Positions 13,368 to 28,182 of a DNA stretch of 64,000 nucleotides are shown in pieces. Location of the stretch: positions 9,775,386 through 9,839,385 of the forward strand of contig NC_135228.1 of assembly GCF_052324685.1 (NCBI RefSeq). The letters are read 5' to 3'. The first letter of the stretch is position 1; each line of letters begins with the position of its first letter. Origin of the DNA: Brachyhypopomus gauderio (taxonomy: Eukaryota > Chordata > Actinopteri > Gymnotiformes > Hypopomidae). The notes beneath the pieces were generated by a model. The model saw only the letters and a list, made by a program, of their open reading frames with translations, had not been told where the DNA came from and did no database searches. The position numbers and the translations under genes are program-made.

Positions 13368-13442
<75 letters not shown>

Positions 13443-15644
13443 CACACACACTCACACACACTAACACACACCCACACACACACGCTCACACACACTCACA
13501 TACACTCACACACACTCACACACACTCACACACACCCACACACACCCGCACACACCTGCACACACACACACATATCAACAAGTTTGGTCCTGAAGACACT
13601 AAAGAATAGTTACACAGCTTGAACAGGAAGCCCTATGTGTCTGCAAATGCGCACAGTGACGTGTTCGCACCCAGGTGAAAACCAACAGTTGAATGACTAT
13701 GCAAAGGGACCCGGGGCTGTATTAGTCAAGGCTGCTGAGAAATGGCTTTGTGAAATGTTTGCTCTCACGCTCGAACTGGCCTCAATGAGACATGCACCCA
13801 TTTGCGAATGTGGCTTTCAGACTGATACGTGTACAGTACTTAACACAAGACCGATGACTGTTGTTATGGGAATTAAAGTGTATCACTTCTTGTCCTTGTT
13901 GTCTTCACACATGTATGAGGCAGTATTCATTAAAATATTAAAATATCATAAAGTCTTAAAATAAAATAAAAAATCACTGAATGGCTTCAGATTATCAGTA
14001 ACATTATTTGGGGTGGTATTCCTATCATGAATCTATGTAATATTATATCTATGTAGCAATATTAGGGCTACAGTAACACCACTACTGATTGACAATTGTC
14101 ATTGATAATTATGTCTAAGACGTCTAAGTCCATAAAGTGTAAAATACCATAATTTTTATTGAGAAATATTATAAATAATGGATGCACTTCTTGTTGTAGG
14201 GACTGTAGTAGTCCAAAAGAAAAATCCTGCATGTCTAAAAAGTTCTAATATGGACAAAAAATTGAACAATGCATACATATTAATTATACACATGTCCAGT
14301 GGACACTTTATCTCCTTACTATAATCCCCTTGAACATGTCAGGAGTTTGCAGTCAGAAATTAAAAATCCAAACATACTAACTTCACATTGTTTATCTTGG
14401 TGTCTGTTGCCTAGTAACAACAGGTCAATCTCCTGGCCTCTCTAACAAGGCCTCTTCCAGGAGGGCTTCCTAGCTCTGTCCAGCCTCTCGGAGCGAACCC
14501 TGGGGAGGAATGCCAAACAGCACTTGTGAGAAAGAAAAACACTGTCTGGTGCAAAAAGGAACACGCCTGCAGGAAATGACCTGGCTCTGGGTCTTATCCC
14601 TCCAATACAGGCTTTGTGCATACACCTTTGGTGATTGTTTGCAGAAAGAACACTGAAAGGTACCTTGGAAGCCTTGTAGTAGTGTTGCAACATGCCACTC
14701 TCCAAAAGCAAACAGCGTAAAGGATAAGGACACACAAGAAGGAGCGCCGTACTCTCCTCTACTGTGGTTTTAGCAAGGTTGCTGCCACTTGGGAAGTGCT
14801 GGGCCCCAAATCACAGGCTGTAGTTGTTTACTAGTGCTTGTGTGCCATTGTTTTGGGCAGGACTGTCGTGATGAGCTTGAGGCAACCTTTTATTTCATTC
14901 TCCTTTTTCATAACACTAAGGCATGAAAGGATTAATCCAAGACCAGCCATGCTGCTATTAGGAAGGTCTGAAAGTGGGGGGCAGTTAGCATTATGTAGAT
15001 AAATTATGCAAATGAGTTCTAGTCATTCTTAGCCAAATTATATATATATATATATATAACAGGCAAAAGCTATTTCAAAATAATCTGAAAAGCTCAGCCT
15101 TTTTTCTCTGTGTAATTTAAAACTGTGGAGGTTATTTCTTTAAAAGACTGGCCTAATTTTAAGAATCCTTTGGAAAGAAAAGATATCTGTGGTTTAGAAG
15201 AATGCTTCATAATAAATTCCAGAGTACTGGCCATTTTCCTTACATATCTTTATCAAGGTCCACCACAAGGAGTTTCCTCTGAAAATTGGCGTCTATATGC
15301 TGCTTTTGTTTTAGTCTGTCTCTGACCTTGATTAACCTTTTGAAAAACTTTCATGACTAAACAATTTTTCTTTCCTGTCAATGGAAAGTTAAAGTTTGTG
15401 TTAATAGTTTATGACATTGTTCTTTTTTGTACTTATTTTTTTTTACTGATGATTTTACTATTGCAGTTTGGCCAGAGATTATATGCATGATGAACTTGCA
15501 ACTTTCCAGAACCACAATTTTCATTCTCACCAAATAATAAAAAAATCTATAGAACTGTGCTGTGTTTGTAACAATTCCTAGTTATTGAGCATATTAGGGT
15601 CTTTTATTGTATATGGCAGTCTTGATGGATCTTGTGGAGAGAAG
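11071..15644. other. Intergenic DNA
   Basis: AT-rich with the compound CA array. A moderately GC-rich piece at 14420-14740 has open minus-strand frames without a recognisable product. No gene supported. Confidence 0.5.
13369..13573. repeat. (CA)n with compound cacacactca array
   Basis: About 35 pure CA units (13369-13438) run into a degenerate array of cacacactca/cacacaccca units to 13573. The second half shows a period of about 10 bp, pointing to higher-order expansion of an interrupted CA tract. Confidence 0.95.
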
Positions 15645-17054
15645 CAGAGGTGGGACCAAGTCAGTGTTTTGCAAGTCTCAAGTAAGTCCAAGTCTTTATA
15701 CCTCAAGTACCGAGTCAAGTCTCAAGCAAAGACACTCAAGTCAAGTCAAGTCTCGAGTCAAGACAGGCAATAATCAAGTCAAGTCCCAAGTCTGAAACTT
15801 GGAATTTCAAGTCCTTTCGAGTCTTTTTTTTTTTTTTTTACCAATGTTGCAGGTATATTTTAAATGTAAATAATAGACATGCGTTCTTTTTTAAATCTGT
15901 ATTCTCCTCAAATCTTGATAAAACATGTGCAACTGAAAACACGAAGTATTAAAAAAAATTAAAATTACACCTCTTTATTGCACAGTTCAATTTGTTAAAC
16001 TTAGCTGCAAAAAAATATTCATACTTTAAACTACAATTTTCCAGAAATAAATATTCTGTGAAAAAGTCATAAGTAGAACTCCATGTTCAAATAAAAAGTG
16101 CTGATATTTTCACAGTACAATACAAAGAACCATAACAGCATTTTCCCTCTCTTCTCTTATCTGGTTTCTTGGAGAACATGTGTGAGTGACACAAGACAAA
16201 CAAATATAAGAACTGAACAATTAACAGGAATCTGCAACTTTAGACATTTCAGTAAACTATTCTGCATTGCATTTGCTGGCCAAAAGTCTGTATGTCATTT
16301 GTGCACGATGAATGATGTCCCCATAGCTGAAAACTCGCTCCACTTTTGTCAATATATTTTTTTCTCGACGTAGATGTCTTCAAATACACAATCCATGCTG
16401 AGATAGAACTGGATATTATGATGGTGACAGAGAGAGGCTCTCTTCCCCGAGTTCAGATACAGAACCCAGGGTTGCCAACTCTCACGCATTGAGCGTGAGA
16501 CACACGCATTTGACCGTCTTCATACGCTCTCACGCCACACATCCGAATATCTCACGCCGGGAAAAAAATCTAGTTTATTTACCTCTGATCCACATCTATG
16601 ATTCAACGAGTTACTAGTTCGCTCTGGCACCAACCACTGGCGATCGATCGATCGCGATATAATACTTAATTTGTGTCCATTTTACACCCCGCCCGGTAAA
16701 AATTTACGTTCGCCAACCCCCCTTTTGATTGGTTGTGCTGCAGCCCATGCACACACACACGTACAGAGTGTGGAAAAGCAGAGGACTGGTCTGCGTCAGA
16801 AGGACGGAAATGAAATTAATGGGGCGCACTTTATAAATATTAATATGCGTTTTAAAATTTAGATTTGGGGTAAAAAAAATCAAGTCTTTGCAAGTAAACA
16901 GGTTCAAGTCCAATTCAAGTCCCAAGTTATTGGTGTAAAAGTCCAAGTCAAGTCTAAGTCTCTGAATATTTTTTCAAGTCAAGTCAAAAGTCTTAATATT
17001 AATGACTCGAGTCTGACTCGAGTCCAAGTCATGTGACTCGAGTCCCCACCTCTG
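15645..17054 (-). mobile_element. hAT element with decayed transposase, intergenic
   Basis: A 1410-bp element with termini cagaggtggga and tccccacctctg and a perfect 8-bp duplication gagagaag (15637-15644, 17055-17062). Both subterminal regions are arrays of caagtc/gactcg motifs (15660-15825 and 16880-17045), probable transposase-binding clusters. On the minus strand around 16280-16400 the translation reads KVERVFSYGDIIHRA, matching the C-terminal dimerisation region of hAT transposases. Frame breaks make it inactive. Confidence 0.85.
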
Positions 17055-17587
17055 GAGAGAAGTCTCCTAACTTTTAAATGGCTTGTGGTCAGAAGTGCAT
17101 GGTTTCTGTGCTTCTGACAGTCAAATATGATTTGGAGTAGAATGGAGTGGGATTGAAGACTTTCCATGCCTGCAGCTAGTCTGCTGATGATTTGAACACA
17201 TGCCTCAGGACGTCCTCTCTTTTCAGTAGGCACCATGCATTACAAGTTAACTTTTAGGCCAATATACCAGACCTACCTGACTCACCAAGCCCAAAATAAG
17301 GCAGTCATTATCTTGGAATTTATGAGGAACAGTCTTATTTTTTCTCCCTTTCAACCTCTGGTGTCTGTCAAAGCTCACAGTGAAATAATGGTTGCTGAAC
17401 ATGCTCTGATGTTCTTGTTCTGGGTCTCCTGCCTCCAGCATGCCGGTCGTAAAATACCTCACAGTAACTTGCAGGAGGTCCTTGACACACAGGTCATCAC
17501 ATTAAAATGGAACAGCTACCCCACAAACCCAGAAAATATTTCTGGAGTGGATTACAATTGCATTTAAAAGAAAATTGTCTGCCCATG

Positions 17588-19400
<1,813 letters not shown>

Positions 19401-20146
19401 CACTCACCGGCCACTTTATAAGGTACACCTTGCCAGGTTGGACCCCATTATTGTTCAGAACTGCCTTAATCCTTCATGGCATAGATTCAACAAGGTACCG
19501 GAAACATTCCTCAGAGTCTGGTCCATTTTGACATGATAACATCACACAATAGCTTCAGATTTGTTGGCTGCACATCCATGATGCGAATCTCCCGTTCCAC
19601 CACATCCCAAAGGTGCTCCAGGAAAATATCCCCCACACCACTGCACCACCACCACCAGCCTGAACCGTTGATACAAGGCAGGATACCATCAAAATGTCGC
19701 AGAGAAAGACTCATCAGACCAGGCGTTTTTCAAATCTTCTATTGTCCAATTTTGGTGAGCCTGTGCGAATTGTAACCTCAGTTTCCTGTTCTTAACTGAC
19801 AGGAGTGGCACCTGGTGGGGTCTTCTGCTGCTGTAGCCCATCCACCTCAAGGTTTGATGTGTTGTGCATTCAGAGATGCTCTTCTGCATGCCTCAGTTGT
19901 AACGACTGGTTATTTGAGTTTCTGTTGCCAGCCATTCTATCAGCTCAAACCAGTCTGGCCATTCTCCTGTGACATCAACAAGGCATTTGCGCCTAAATAA
20001 CTGCCACTCACTGGATATTTTCTCTTTTTCAGACTATTCTCTGTAAACCCTAGAGATGGTTGATCCCAGTAGATAAGGAGTTTCAGAAAAAAACTCACAC
20101 CAGCCTGTCTGGCACTAACAACCATGACACACTAAAAGTCACATTA
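19401..20146 (-). mobile_element. Tc1 relic, internally deleted
   Basis: The left terminus cactcaccggccactttat follows TA at 19399-19400. Read on the minus strand, the fragment contains the end of a Tc1-type transposase (HLWDVVEREIRIMDVQP; about 19560-19620), a glycine-rich segment (GSGWWWWC), and, after an internal deletion near 19690-19710, upstream transposase sequence (SSRRPHQVPLLSVKNRKLRL; 19770-19840). Stops and the deletion make it a pseudogene. Confidence 0.85.
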
Positions 20147-21039
20147 GGAGAACTTGTAAAGTCGCAGGGTGTTCAAATACTTCGTTTCCTCATAGTAGAC
20201 AGGTGATACCAGTAGATATACATAAAATCACGAGCCATGTCATGTAATTCGATCCTAGACGTTCCAACGAGAAAGTGTAGCGTGTGGCCCAAGCATACAC
20301 TCCTTCACAAACCCGCATTTTGAATACGGCATCAACCTTTTTGCGATCAATTAAATGACCACGTAAGCTTGTTATGCAATCGATTTATTCTCTCCTCGTA
20401 TCATTCGCTGTATAGCTACCATCATTTTCATGTTTGGTGATGTGATGGCATTCGGTAATTACTGTTCTTAAGAATGTCGAGGGCTCCCCCACAAAGTAGG
20501 CTACACATTCTGACCTTTTCAGTTAAAGGAAAATGAAATCAGTTGCCCATTATTTCTTGAAAGATACGACAGTCGACATCGACTAAGCGACTACGGCAAT
20601 AACTACATTTTATTGATGCCAGAGACACAGGAGTAGAATCACTCAGCAATTACGGTTCTTTTAGCCGACTAGAAAGTTTGAAATACATTTTGTTTGCATA
20701 ACAGCTAGGTTATTACATAAAGCCAAATACATTGCCAATAAAAATAGAAGTATCCAGCAGACCACATACGGTTGAGAGGAGGGCCTTAAATGGCCTGAGA
20801 GCCGGAGGGTTTTAGTCCCGATTTGGAAAGTTCTCTTTTTAGTATATTGACATCTAGTGGACACATATTTTAACACCAAAGTCAGTCAAGGCCTTTGTTG
20901 AAAACCTTTCACTGGAATGCTGCGTCGGACTTCAGCAGTAGCAATAGTGAAAGAAGTAGAGCAAATATCTGACACTAAATTAGTGCAAATTTTATAATTT
21001 CAGATTTATCTTATCAAGTAGTATAGAAAGTATCCACAT
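20147..21039. other. Intergenic DNA between transposon relics
   Basis: No gene or repeat recognised between the internally deleted Tc1 relic and the LINE relic. Confidence 0.5.
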
Positions 21040-21770
21040 CATCTACATACAGACTCTTCAGCAGTGTCCCACAAGGTTCATTTCTGGGTTATCTCTTCTC
21101 TTTGCCCACTGCTGCTACACCGGTGATTCCCATCTAATCCTGTCCTTTCCGATTACTTGCTTGCAGTTTTAGTCAAACTCAGCATATTCGACACTTCATC
21201 ATGGATGGCAGCTCACCACCTGAAGCTAAATCCCAGCAATGATGAGCTGATATACATCCCTGCAGCAAATGATCCACACAAGGATCTTGCCATATCCCAC
21301 GAGAACTCCTTGGTCACTCTGTATGAAATTGCAAGAAATGTTTGAGTACCAGTGGAAGCCTCTTTTTTATTCTCAGCTCATGCAGGTTTCTCCTCTTCAA
21401 CATTGTGTGAATTTGTCCTTTTCTCTCTAAGTCCCCCAAGTGACCTATTCAGTTTGTACAGGTGCATGTTGAGTCATCGACAGACTTGATTACTGCTACT
21501 CAGTCCTGGTGGGATGCTTTCTTAGGCCTGCCATATGACCCCTGCAATTGATCAAGAATGCGAGAGCACAGCTGGTCTTCACCGTTCTCTCGTTCACTTC
21601 ACCACCTCATTCACTTCACTACCTTTGTGTAGCTGCTCTTCTCTGATTTAAACATGTGATTAAATCTGATTGAAAGCCAATATATATAAATGGACCTGCT
21701 ACTGATGAAAGAGAAGTATCAATACCCTTCTGTGTCCTGGCACGTGGCACCCAGTTGGTGGTCTACTCAA
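21040..21770 (+). mobile_element. L2-like LINE reverse-transcriptase relic
   Basis: The plus-strand translation shows dispersed reverse-transcriptase pieces: VPQGSFLG near 21070, SSWMAAHHLKLNPSNDELIY at 21194-21253, DLAISHENSLV, and later IDRLDYCYSVL-like sequence near 21480. These are the post-catalytic thumb motifs of fish L2/CR1-type LINEs. Frameshifts and missing YADD sequence show that it is dead. Confidence 0.75.
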
Positions 21771-24367
21771 GTCCCCCGTGGTCAACCAATGCTTATACAT
21801 ACTGTAATCATACTCTTACAGCACGATTTTATATTTGTTCTGGATCTCTTGTTCTCTCACTAAATGTCTGAAAATTGCACTGAGATCACCTTGTATTTTA
21901 TAGAGAAATGTATCTCTCAATCAGTTTCAGCACTTTCGGTTTCTCGGGTTAATGGTATTTGTTCTAGGATAAGGATGATTCCTCTGAGGATAATCTTCTG
22001 AGTAGACAATGAATCATTTTTTGAAGTTGCTCTTGAGAACAGCATCTACCTAATGTCATGTTAATGTAAATATATGTTTATATAAATGTTTACTTTTATG
22101 GCATCTCCAAATATATTAATTTATTACTTATGTTCTTAAATCAGTTAAGAATATATTCTTTATTTCCATAATACACTTTTTAAACTTTAATTTAATTTTA
22201 ATATCAGAATATTTCCATTGATTAACACTGACTAAGAGAACACACATACACACATCAATTTGACCTTCCCATTTAGTCCATTTAGTGTGTATGTTTTTTA
22301 ACAAAAAAAGCCAATTCTAACTGAGGAAAAAGTGAGGACACCCTATGTTAATAGCTGTTATGTCCCCTGAAATAACCTGTCATGGTATGCTAGGCACCTT
22401 GCCACACAAACACAGTGCAACTGCCGTGTTCCAAATCATCTGATGATTGAGTGATGGGACCTGTGCCTTGTTTCCTCTGTTCCCTATTTAAAGCCCAGAG
22501 GCCTAGTACTTCTATTGCATCCAAGATGATTCTCCAAATTGTAGTGTGGTCGGCACTGTTAAATATCTATGCTACTGCCATTGTGTTTGCTTTCATTTTT
22601 GTGCTTTTAACCAGCTTACCACTGTGCTTTTTGGGTTTTTTATTTATTAATTTATTTGTGGTACAGAATGAAGACATCCCTTATTCACACTTGTCTCATT
22701 CCCTCCCTGCCCCACCCCCACCACATCACCTTATTCAGTCTGTGATATCAAATGAGAGAATGTGTTTCCCACTCCATGCAGAATTCCTTCGGTGTGACAT
22801 TTCAGGGGTCTCCTGCGTGCACAACCCATTTCAAATCAACCCTCAGCAGTTTCAAGAGGATAAGATTCACTTTTTGAACAGTCATACATATTCCTCAAGC
22901 ACCTACAAAATGGTTTCATAGTGGATTCTATGATGGTGAACTTGCCTTGCCCTCACGTCTATTATTCACAGTTGCTATGAGGTTCTTGTGCAAAAATGCT
23001 ATTTTTGGTTTGTGCCCAAATGTCATCCTACTGTGCACAAATTACAATTACAAAGTAAAGTACATTGGTCCACAAGCCCTGTTTTTGTCAGTGTGCATCT
23101 AGTTCAGTTTAAAAGGATCTGGTGAAAGCATTATTTTATTTTCAAATTACACATTTGAAATTTTTTGCTCTGCATTTTATATTGATCTAATAATTGGTCT
23201 ATTTTGTTTTCAGGTTCAGTATGTTGGTTATGTTGGCTATGTTTGTGAAACATCCTGTTTCACATGCATGTGTTGTCAGACAAAATAAACTATCACTGGG
23301 GTGTGTGTTTGCAAAGCATTTTTGTCTTCACCACTGCAGGGTTGGAGTGCACTGTTGGCTATAATCATATCCGCAAAAACACAGTGACAGATGATGCTGA
23401 CAGCACCTTTGGTGGGTATGTGCCAATGCCAAAGTTTTGGGAATGACACTGAGATGACAAATAAGCAATTCTACAAAATATCCACCTGGGGGAGTACTGC
23501 TACTTGTTGACAGTATTTTTTTCCCAACCTCAGTTATGAACAAAAATACTGAACAATGTTTGTTGTTTGAACTTTTTATGTTCACTAGTAGCGATGTGGA
23601 TACATATATGGATAAATGAAAATATAAATACACACACAAAATTCTGCACTCACCCTGCCCTGGGTGGTTCTTTTTCTTCAGGCTCGGGTCCTCTACCAGA
23701 GGTTTGAGAACTAGAGGGTCCTGTGCCATATCTTAGCTGTTCCTAGGACTGCACTCTTCTGGACGGAGATCTCAGATGTAGTTCCTGGGATCTGCTAGAG
23801 CTATTCTCACAGTTTGGATTCTCACAGCCCATAGTTTTCACATTACCATTTCTACCTCTTATTTCAGCCCTTGGTGTTTCTCAAGCTTTTGTGTTCCTTG
23901 GTCCTGCTATTGCTATCACATGGGATTGCTACAACTATCACTACAGCACTCTTCTGCTGTCCATGTCACTTCTGGTTGGTCAGCCATTACCATTTTGTTA
24001 GTCTGTATCTTGAAGTTCCACAGGATCCCACTTTGACCTTAGAACTCGACACAGATATCTATATATGTATATAAACAATATTCGGTCACAGCTGACTGAA
24101 TATGTTATTTATGGTCTTAAAGGCATATTAGCTAATGGTTTATGCTCAAATTTGCTTCTAAGACAAATATAAATATTTAACGTCGATGGCCTATATATGA
24201 ATTATTTTCAAAAACAACAGTATGTAATATGAAATTAATTTAAATGAATTAATGAAATTTTAAATGAATTTTAATTGCCTTCTAAATAAACTCACAAATT
24301 AAACAAATTTAATTGGTTAAATCTATTATTATTTTGATACCTTCACTGCATGCATCATTTTTTTTAG
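21771..24367. other. Intergenic DNA between LINE and Tc1 relics
   Basis: Very AT-rich (especially 22060-22210 and 24160-24330). A 156-codon plus-strand frame at 22451-22921 has a hydrophobic stretch but no family match that I can see. Confidence 0.45.
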
Positions 24368-24640
24368 GTACAGCATCATGCAGTTTGTTGTAAGATACTC
24401 AGCTGGTACGGTGTTCCAAGCCTCTTGGACAATTTGGAGCAGATCATCCGAGGACTTTGATTGTCTCACATGCTTCTGTCTCTGGAAGAAATACCAGACC
24501 GACTCAATAATGTTGAGATCAGGGTTTGGAGTCAGGCAATCTGTTGTAGGACTCCCCGTTCTTCATATTGTTCATTGTAGTTCATTGTGACCTTGGCCAT
24601 ATGTTTTAGGTCATGATCATGGTGGAGAATGAATGGCAAT
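24368..24640 (-). mobile_element. Tc1/mariner transposase fragment
   Basis: On the minus strand this stretch reads HHDHDLKHMAKVTMNYNEQY, GVLQQIA, then NPDLNIIESVW and later AEYLTTNCMMLYL. It holds the second Asp and final Glu regions of a DD34E transposase. One catalytic-loop residue (DNDPKH-like, here DHDLKH) is altered, and a frame break follows QQIA. No terminal repeats were found, so it is a truncated relic. Confidence 0.75.
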
Positions 24641-24984
24641 GCCAAAGCTGGAGTGGCTAATCGGGAGATTCGGGAGGATTCCAGATGGGCCGGCTCATGT
24701 TCTAGTTTGGGCCGATTGGGAAGGAAAAATAATTTTGGCCCAGATTTGGGCATGAAACTCCCAGGGTGAAAAAGGAGCCCACTCCGGCCCTGGACAATGT
24801 TCTACATTTCGTAAATGCACTGCAAATTCAGAAACTTTGATAATCCAGCCACAACACAATGGAAATGTTTCTAGAGGAGGAATGTAGATCCCATTAAAAT
24901 GCCAGTGATGGTTTACAAACTACACAGTTATACTTTGATGAAAGAATACAGCTTGTTTTGGCAATTCACAACACTGCATGTTTT

Positions 24985-25826
24985 TGTGCATGTCATATGA
25001 CTGTGCTATGGGAGATGTTCAACTTCACTTTCATGTTCATCAAATCAATCTTTCACTGGTCTTCCTGTGTGTATTTGTGCATCATCATCCTGATACACGG
25101 CACCACCTTCAGGATACAATGTTTGAATCATTGGATGTACATGGTTCTCCAGAATGGTTCGGTAGTCCTTGGTAGTGACGCACCCATCTAGCACAAGTAT
25201 TGGGCCAAGGGAATGTCATGATATGGCAGCCCAAACCATCACTGATCCACCCCCATGCTTCACTCTGGACATGCAACAGTCTGGGTGGTTCGCTTCTTTG
25301 GGGCTTCTCCACACCAACACCCGGATGTGGGGAAAACAGTAAAGGTGGAGAGAACAAGAACAATACATGTTTCATATTGTCCACAGCACAAGATTTGCGC
25401 TCCTTGCACCATTGAAACCGATGTTTAGCATTGGCACGAGTGACCAAAGGTTTGGCTATAGCAGCTCGGCCGTGTATATTGACCCTGTTGCGCTCTCGAT
25501 GGACAATTTTAGTGGAGGTGCTGACATTACCCTGGATACCGTGGCTCTTGATAAATCACAAGACTTGCAATCTTGGTCACAGATGCACCATCAAGACGTG
25601 CACCAACAATTTGTCCTCTTTTGAACTCTGGTATGTCACCCATAATGTTCTGTGCATTGCAATATTTTGAGCAAAACTGTGCTTACCCAGCTAATTGAAC
25701 CTTCACACTGCTATCACTGGTGCAATGTGCAATTAATGAAGATCGACCACCAGGCTGGTCCAATTTAGCCATAAAACCTCCCACATTAAAATGACAGGTG
25801 TTTCAGTTTTATTGTCCAAACCCTTT
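24985..25826 (-). mobile_element. Second, different Tc1 family relic
   Basis: The right end (ttattgtccaaaccctt, about 25809-25825) is the element's 5' terminus on the minus strand. The frame then decays through ANAKHRFQWCKERKSCAVDN, KHGGGSVMVWAAIS-like and GGAVYQDDDA-like segments, and the copy is cut off just after the second Asp region near 24985. Several stops and frameshifts are present. Confidence 0.8.
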
Positions 25827-26218
25827 ATAGTAACAAGCATTATTCTGCGCATGAGCAAAATTAATAAATCAACAAAAAATGTTCCTCCATGTTCCTATTA
25901 CTATTTTTTAATGCTGAGTTCTGTTTCAAATGCCAATTTGAAAGATGCACATGCATAACACATCAAGATTATTTGGCAACATATGAATATAATGAGTATA
26001 TATGGAATTGTTACTATTATCCTGTTTTAAAAATTGGGTTTTAAGCATTCCTTCTTCAAGAGTTTTGAACTATGCAGCTCAAGTTTAAACTTAAGGTTCA
26101 TGGGATAGTTCAGATCCTGTGGATATTTCAAGCCAATAAGAAAAACACAAGCATTTTGCATGAAAGACAATTCACATGTCTAAAGGTCAATGCACTACAT
26201 TACATGATTTGAGATTGT

Positions 26219-26515
26219 TGTGACGGGCAGGTGTGAGCAACAAAAAGGAAGCGATCACGCCAAGTCTCAGGGAAAAAGGGTGGTTTAATATAAAGTGTGC
26301 AAACCTAAAACCCGTGCAATAGATCCAAATTAAGGATATAATGACCAGCGGTCAACTGGTACAAAGACAAGGCATATATAGACAGACAAACGACCATCAG
26401 GTGGGAACGGATCACGGGCTCCGCCCACCTGAGGGGCGTACACGACGTCACAAAACAACAACAACACAGCCGCTGTGGACAGAGGCGGCCGGTAGGGGGC
26501 CGCCTCACCGTGACA
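26219..26515 (-). mobile_element. Solo LTR, copy 1
   Basis: A 297-bp element with TG...CA ends (tgtgacgggc ... ccgtgaca) and a 5-bp target duplication attgt (26214-26218 and 26516-26520). It is the reverse complement of a second copy at 58755-59050. No internal retroelement sequence or second LTR is nearby. A 5-bp duplication fits Ty3/Gypsy- or ERV-type integration. Frames in it are not genes. Confidence 0.82.
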
Positions 26516-27599
26516 ATTGTACAACAAAACTCACTTGAAGGCTCACCACGTACAGAAAGTTTTACATACAAAAATCTAAAAACGGTTTGTTGCATTTTAT
26601 AAATATGTAATATTTAATATAATAATATAATACAATAATACTTTAATATAATAATAATATAAATACACAATATGTACTAGTATGAGCACTAGGAGCTCTG
26701 TTCTAATTAAAAATCTATCCAGCCTGCCCAGAGGACATCCATCAACAACAACCTTGATCGAATCTCTTCTTCTTAACTTTATCTTTCACTTCTCTTTCAT
26801 TACTCTCTTCAGTGGCTGTGAGACTTTAAACCTCATCTTAAACCCCACTGAAGAAGAACTGGCTTTGGTATTTGTGCTGTCATGAACACTTTAATTAGAT
26901 AGCTGAAACCAAATTCTAAAGTGCAGGAGACTATAAATTATAACATTTGAACTCCAGAGGTGGTCCCAAATGCTGTTGAAGACTGCTAGATTAACCACAA
27001 CTGTTATCTGATGAATGGTTTACTTTGGAGCACAGTTGTAAGTTGCGGAAAGTGTATTGCAGGGATAAAAAAGGGATCAAGAATTACTGTCCATTATGGA
27101 CAAAGTCATTTATATTTCCTGGTGTGGCAGGATGCTTACAGAGTTTTGATTTTTGAGAACTCAAAGAAGCCTGTTTGAGTTGGTGCAGTTTGCTAGTTGT
27201 AGCCAGTAAACCACAACTTGCTGATTGGGTTCTACTATACTATAAATTGTTATAAATTGTAAAACCTTGCACATGATAAAAATAATATTTTGGAAAATTA
27301 TTTTCCAGCATTTTCTTTTTCTGACACAAATAGTCTATTTAAAGTCTATTTTTATGCTAAACTCTATATGCTAAACTCTAAGCAAAATGAATATACAGTA
27401 TCTACAAAACATGCTCTTCCAAGTTAGTGGGCTTTTACTGATTTTCTGCCTCAAATATCTGTATGATACATATGCATAAGACATCAGGGATGGGAAAAAA
27501 ACACGAAACTTCTATCACTTATTTTAGGACTTGACCAGGACACTATTTGTGTGGTTTACCACTTAGAACGTAAAGAGATGCCACATGTTCTAACGTTTC

Positions 27600-28182
27600 A
27601 GTTACCCACTTGCGAACGTGCAGTGTGTCATGGTGTCATTTACCGTAAATGCACGTCAGCGGTAGACTAGTTCTATTGCTCGCGCACAGCGTCGCTACCA
27701 GTCTACACCAAGCCTGTGACGATTCTCGTTATTGGTTTAATAGAAGCCTGGGTGATATTTTACATGTGAAGCAAAGGTTAGTATTCATCTAGTGATGCCT
27801 TATTTTATTTTCTAAAACGACGTTAGACCAGTACACATTTTTGAATGTTTGAGCGACTGTTCTTTGGTGTCAATAAGCACTTTCGCTCTAACAGACTGTA
27901 TGAATACTACGATGTAATATTAGAAATGCTGTGCAATTATTTTAACGATTTATGTAGCCCACAAACAATTGTTACTGTTCTATACATGGTCTTGTTTTTA
28001 TGTTGCCATGCATGCCAGGAACGACATTGCGCGTTTTTTAGAGGGTTTATGTGTTTCAATCCAACAGGCTGCAATGTGAGTGGCTCCGGTACGTGGCAGC
28101 CGAACAATCTGTGCACATTGTGAATCGTAGCGGAAGAATCCAAGTCTTTTAAAGAGACTTTTTTATTTTAAAAAAGAGAAAG
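27600..28182 (+). promoter_or_regulatory. Candidate p4ha2 promoter and 5' non-coding exon
   Basis: The first p4ha2 coding exon has a splice acceptor (tttatcag, exon start 31689) 17 bp before its ATG, so an upstream non-coding exon must exist. The best candidate is this CpG-containing stretch. It holds an inverted CCAAT box (attgg, 27731-27735) and three RCGTG hypoxia-response cores (27616-27620, 27652-27656 on the minus strand, 28091-28095), and it ends in a possible donor aaag/gtaacc after 28182. Mammalian P4HA1 and P4HA2 are hypoxia-inducible. The exon limits are inferred only. Confidence 0.4.

Noticed and set aside
22451..22921. 156-codon plus-strand frame with a hydrophobic stretch
   Set aside because: The hydrophobicity comes from T-rich DNA, no family signature is visible, and it lies between transposon relics.
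26305..26595. Arg/Cys-rich frames of 65-96 codons at 26.3 kb and their counterparts at 58.8-59.1 kb
   Set aside because: Both sites are copies of the same solo LTR, so the similar frames reflect shared repeat sequence and not a gene family.
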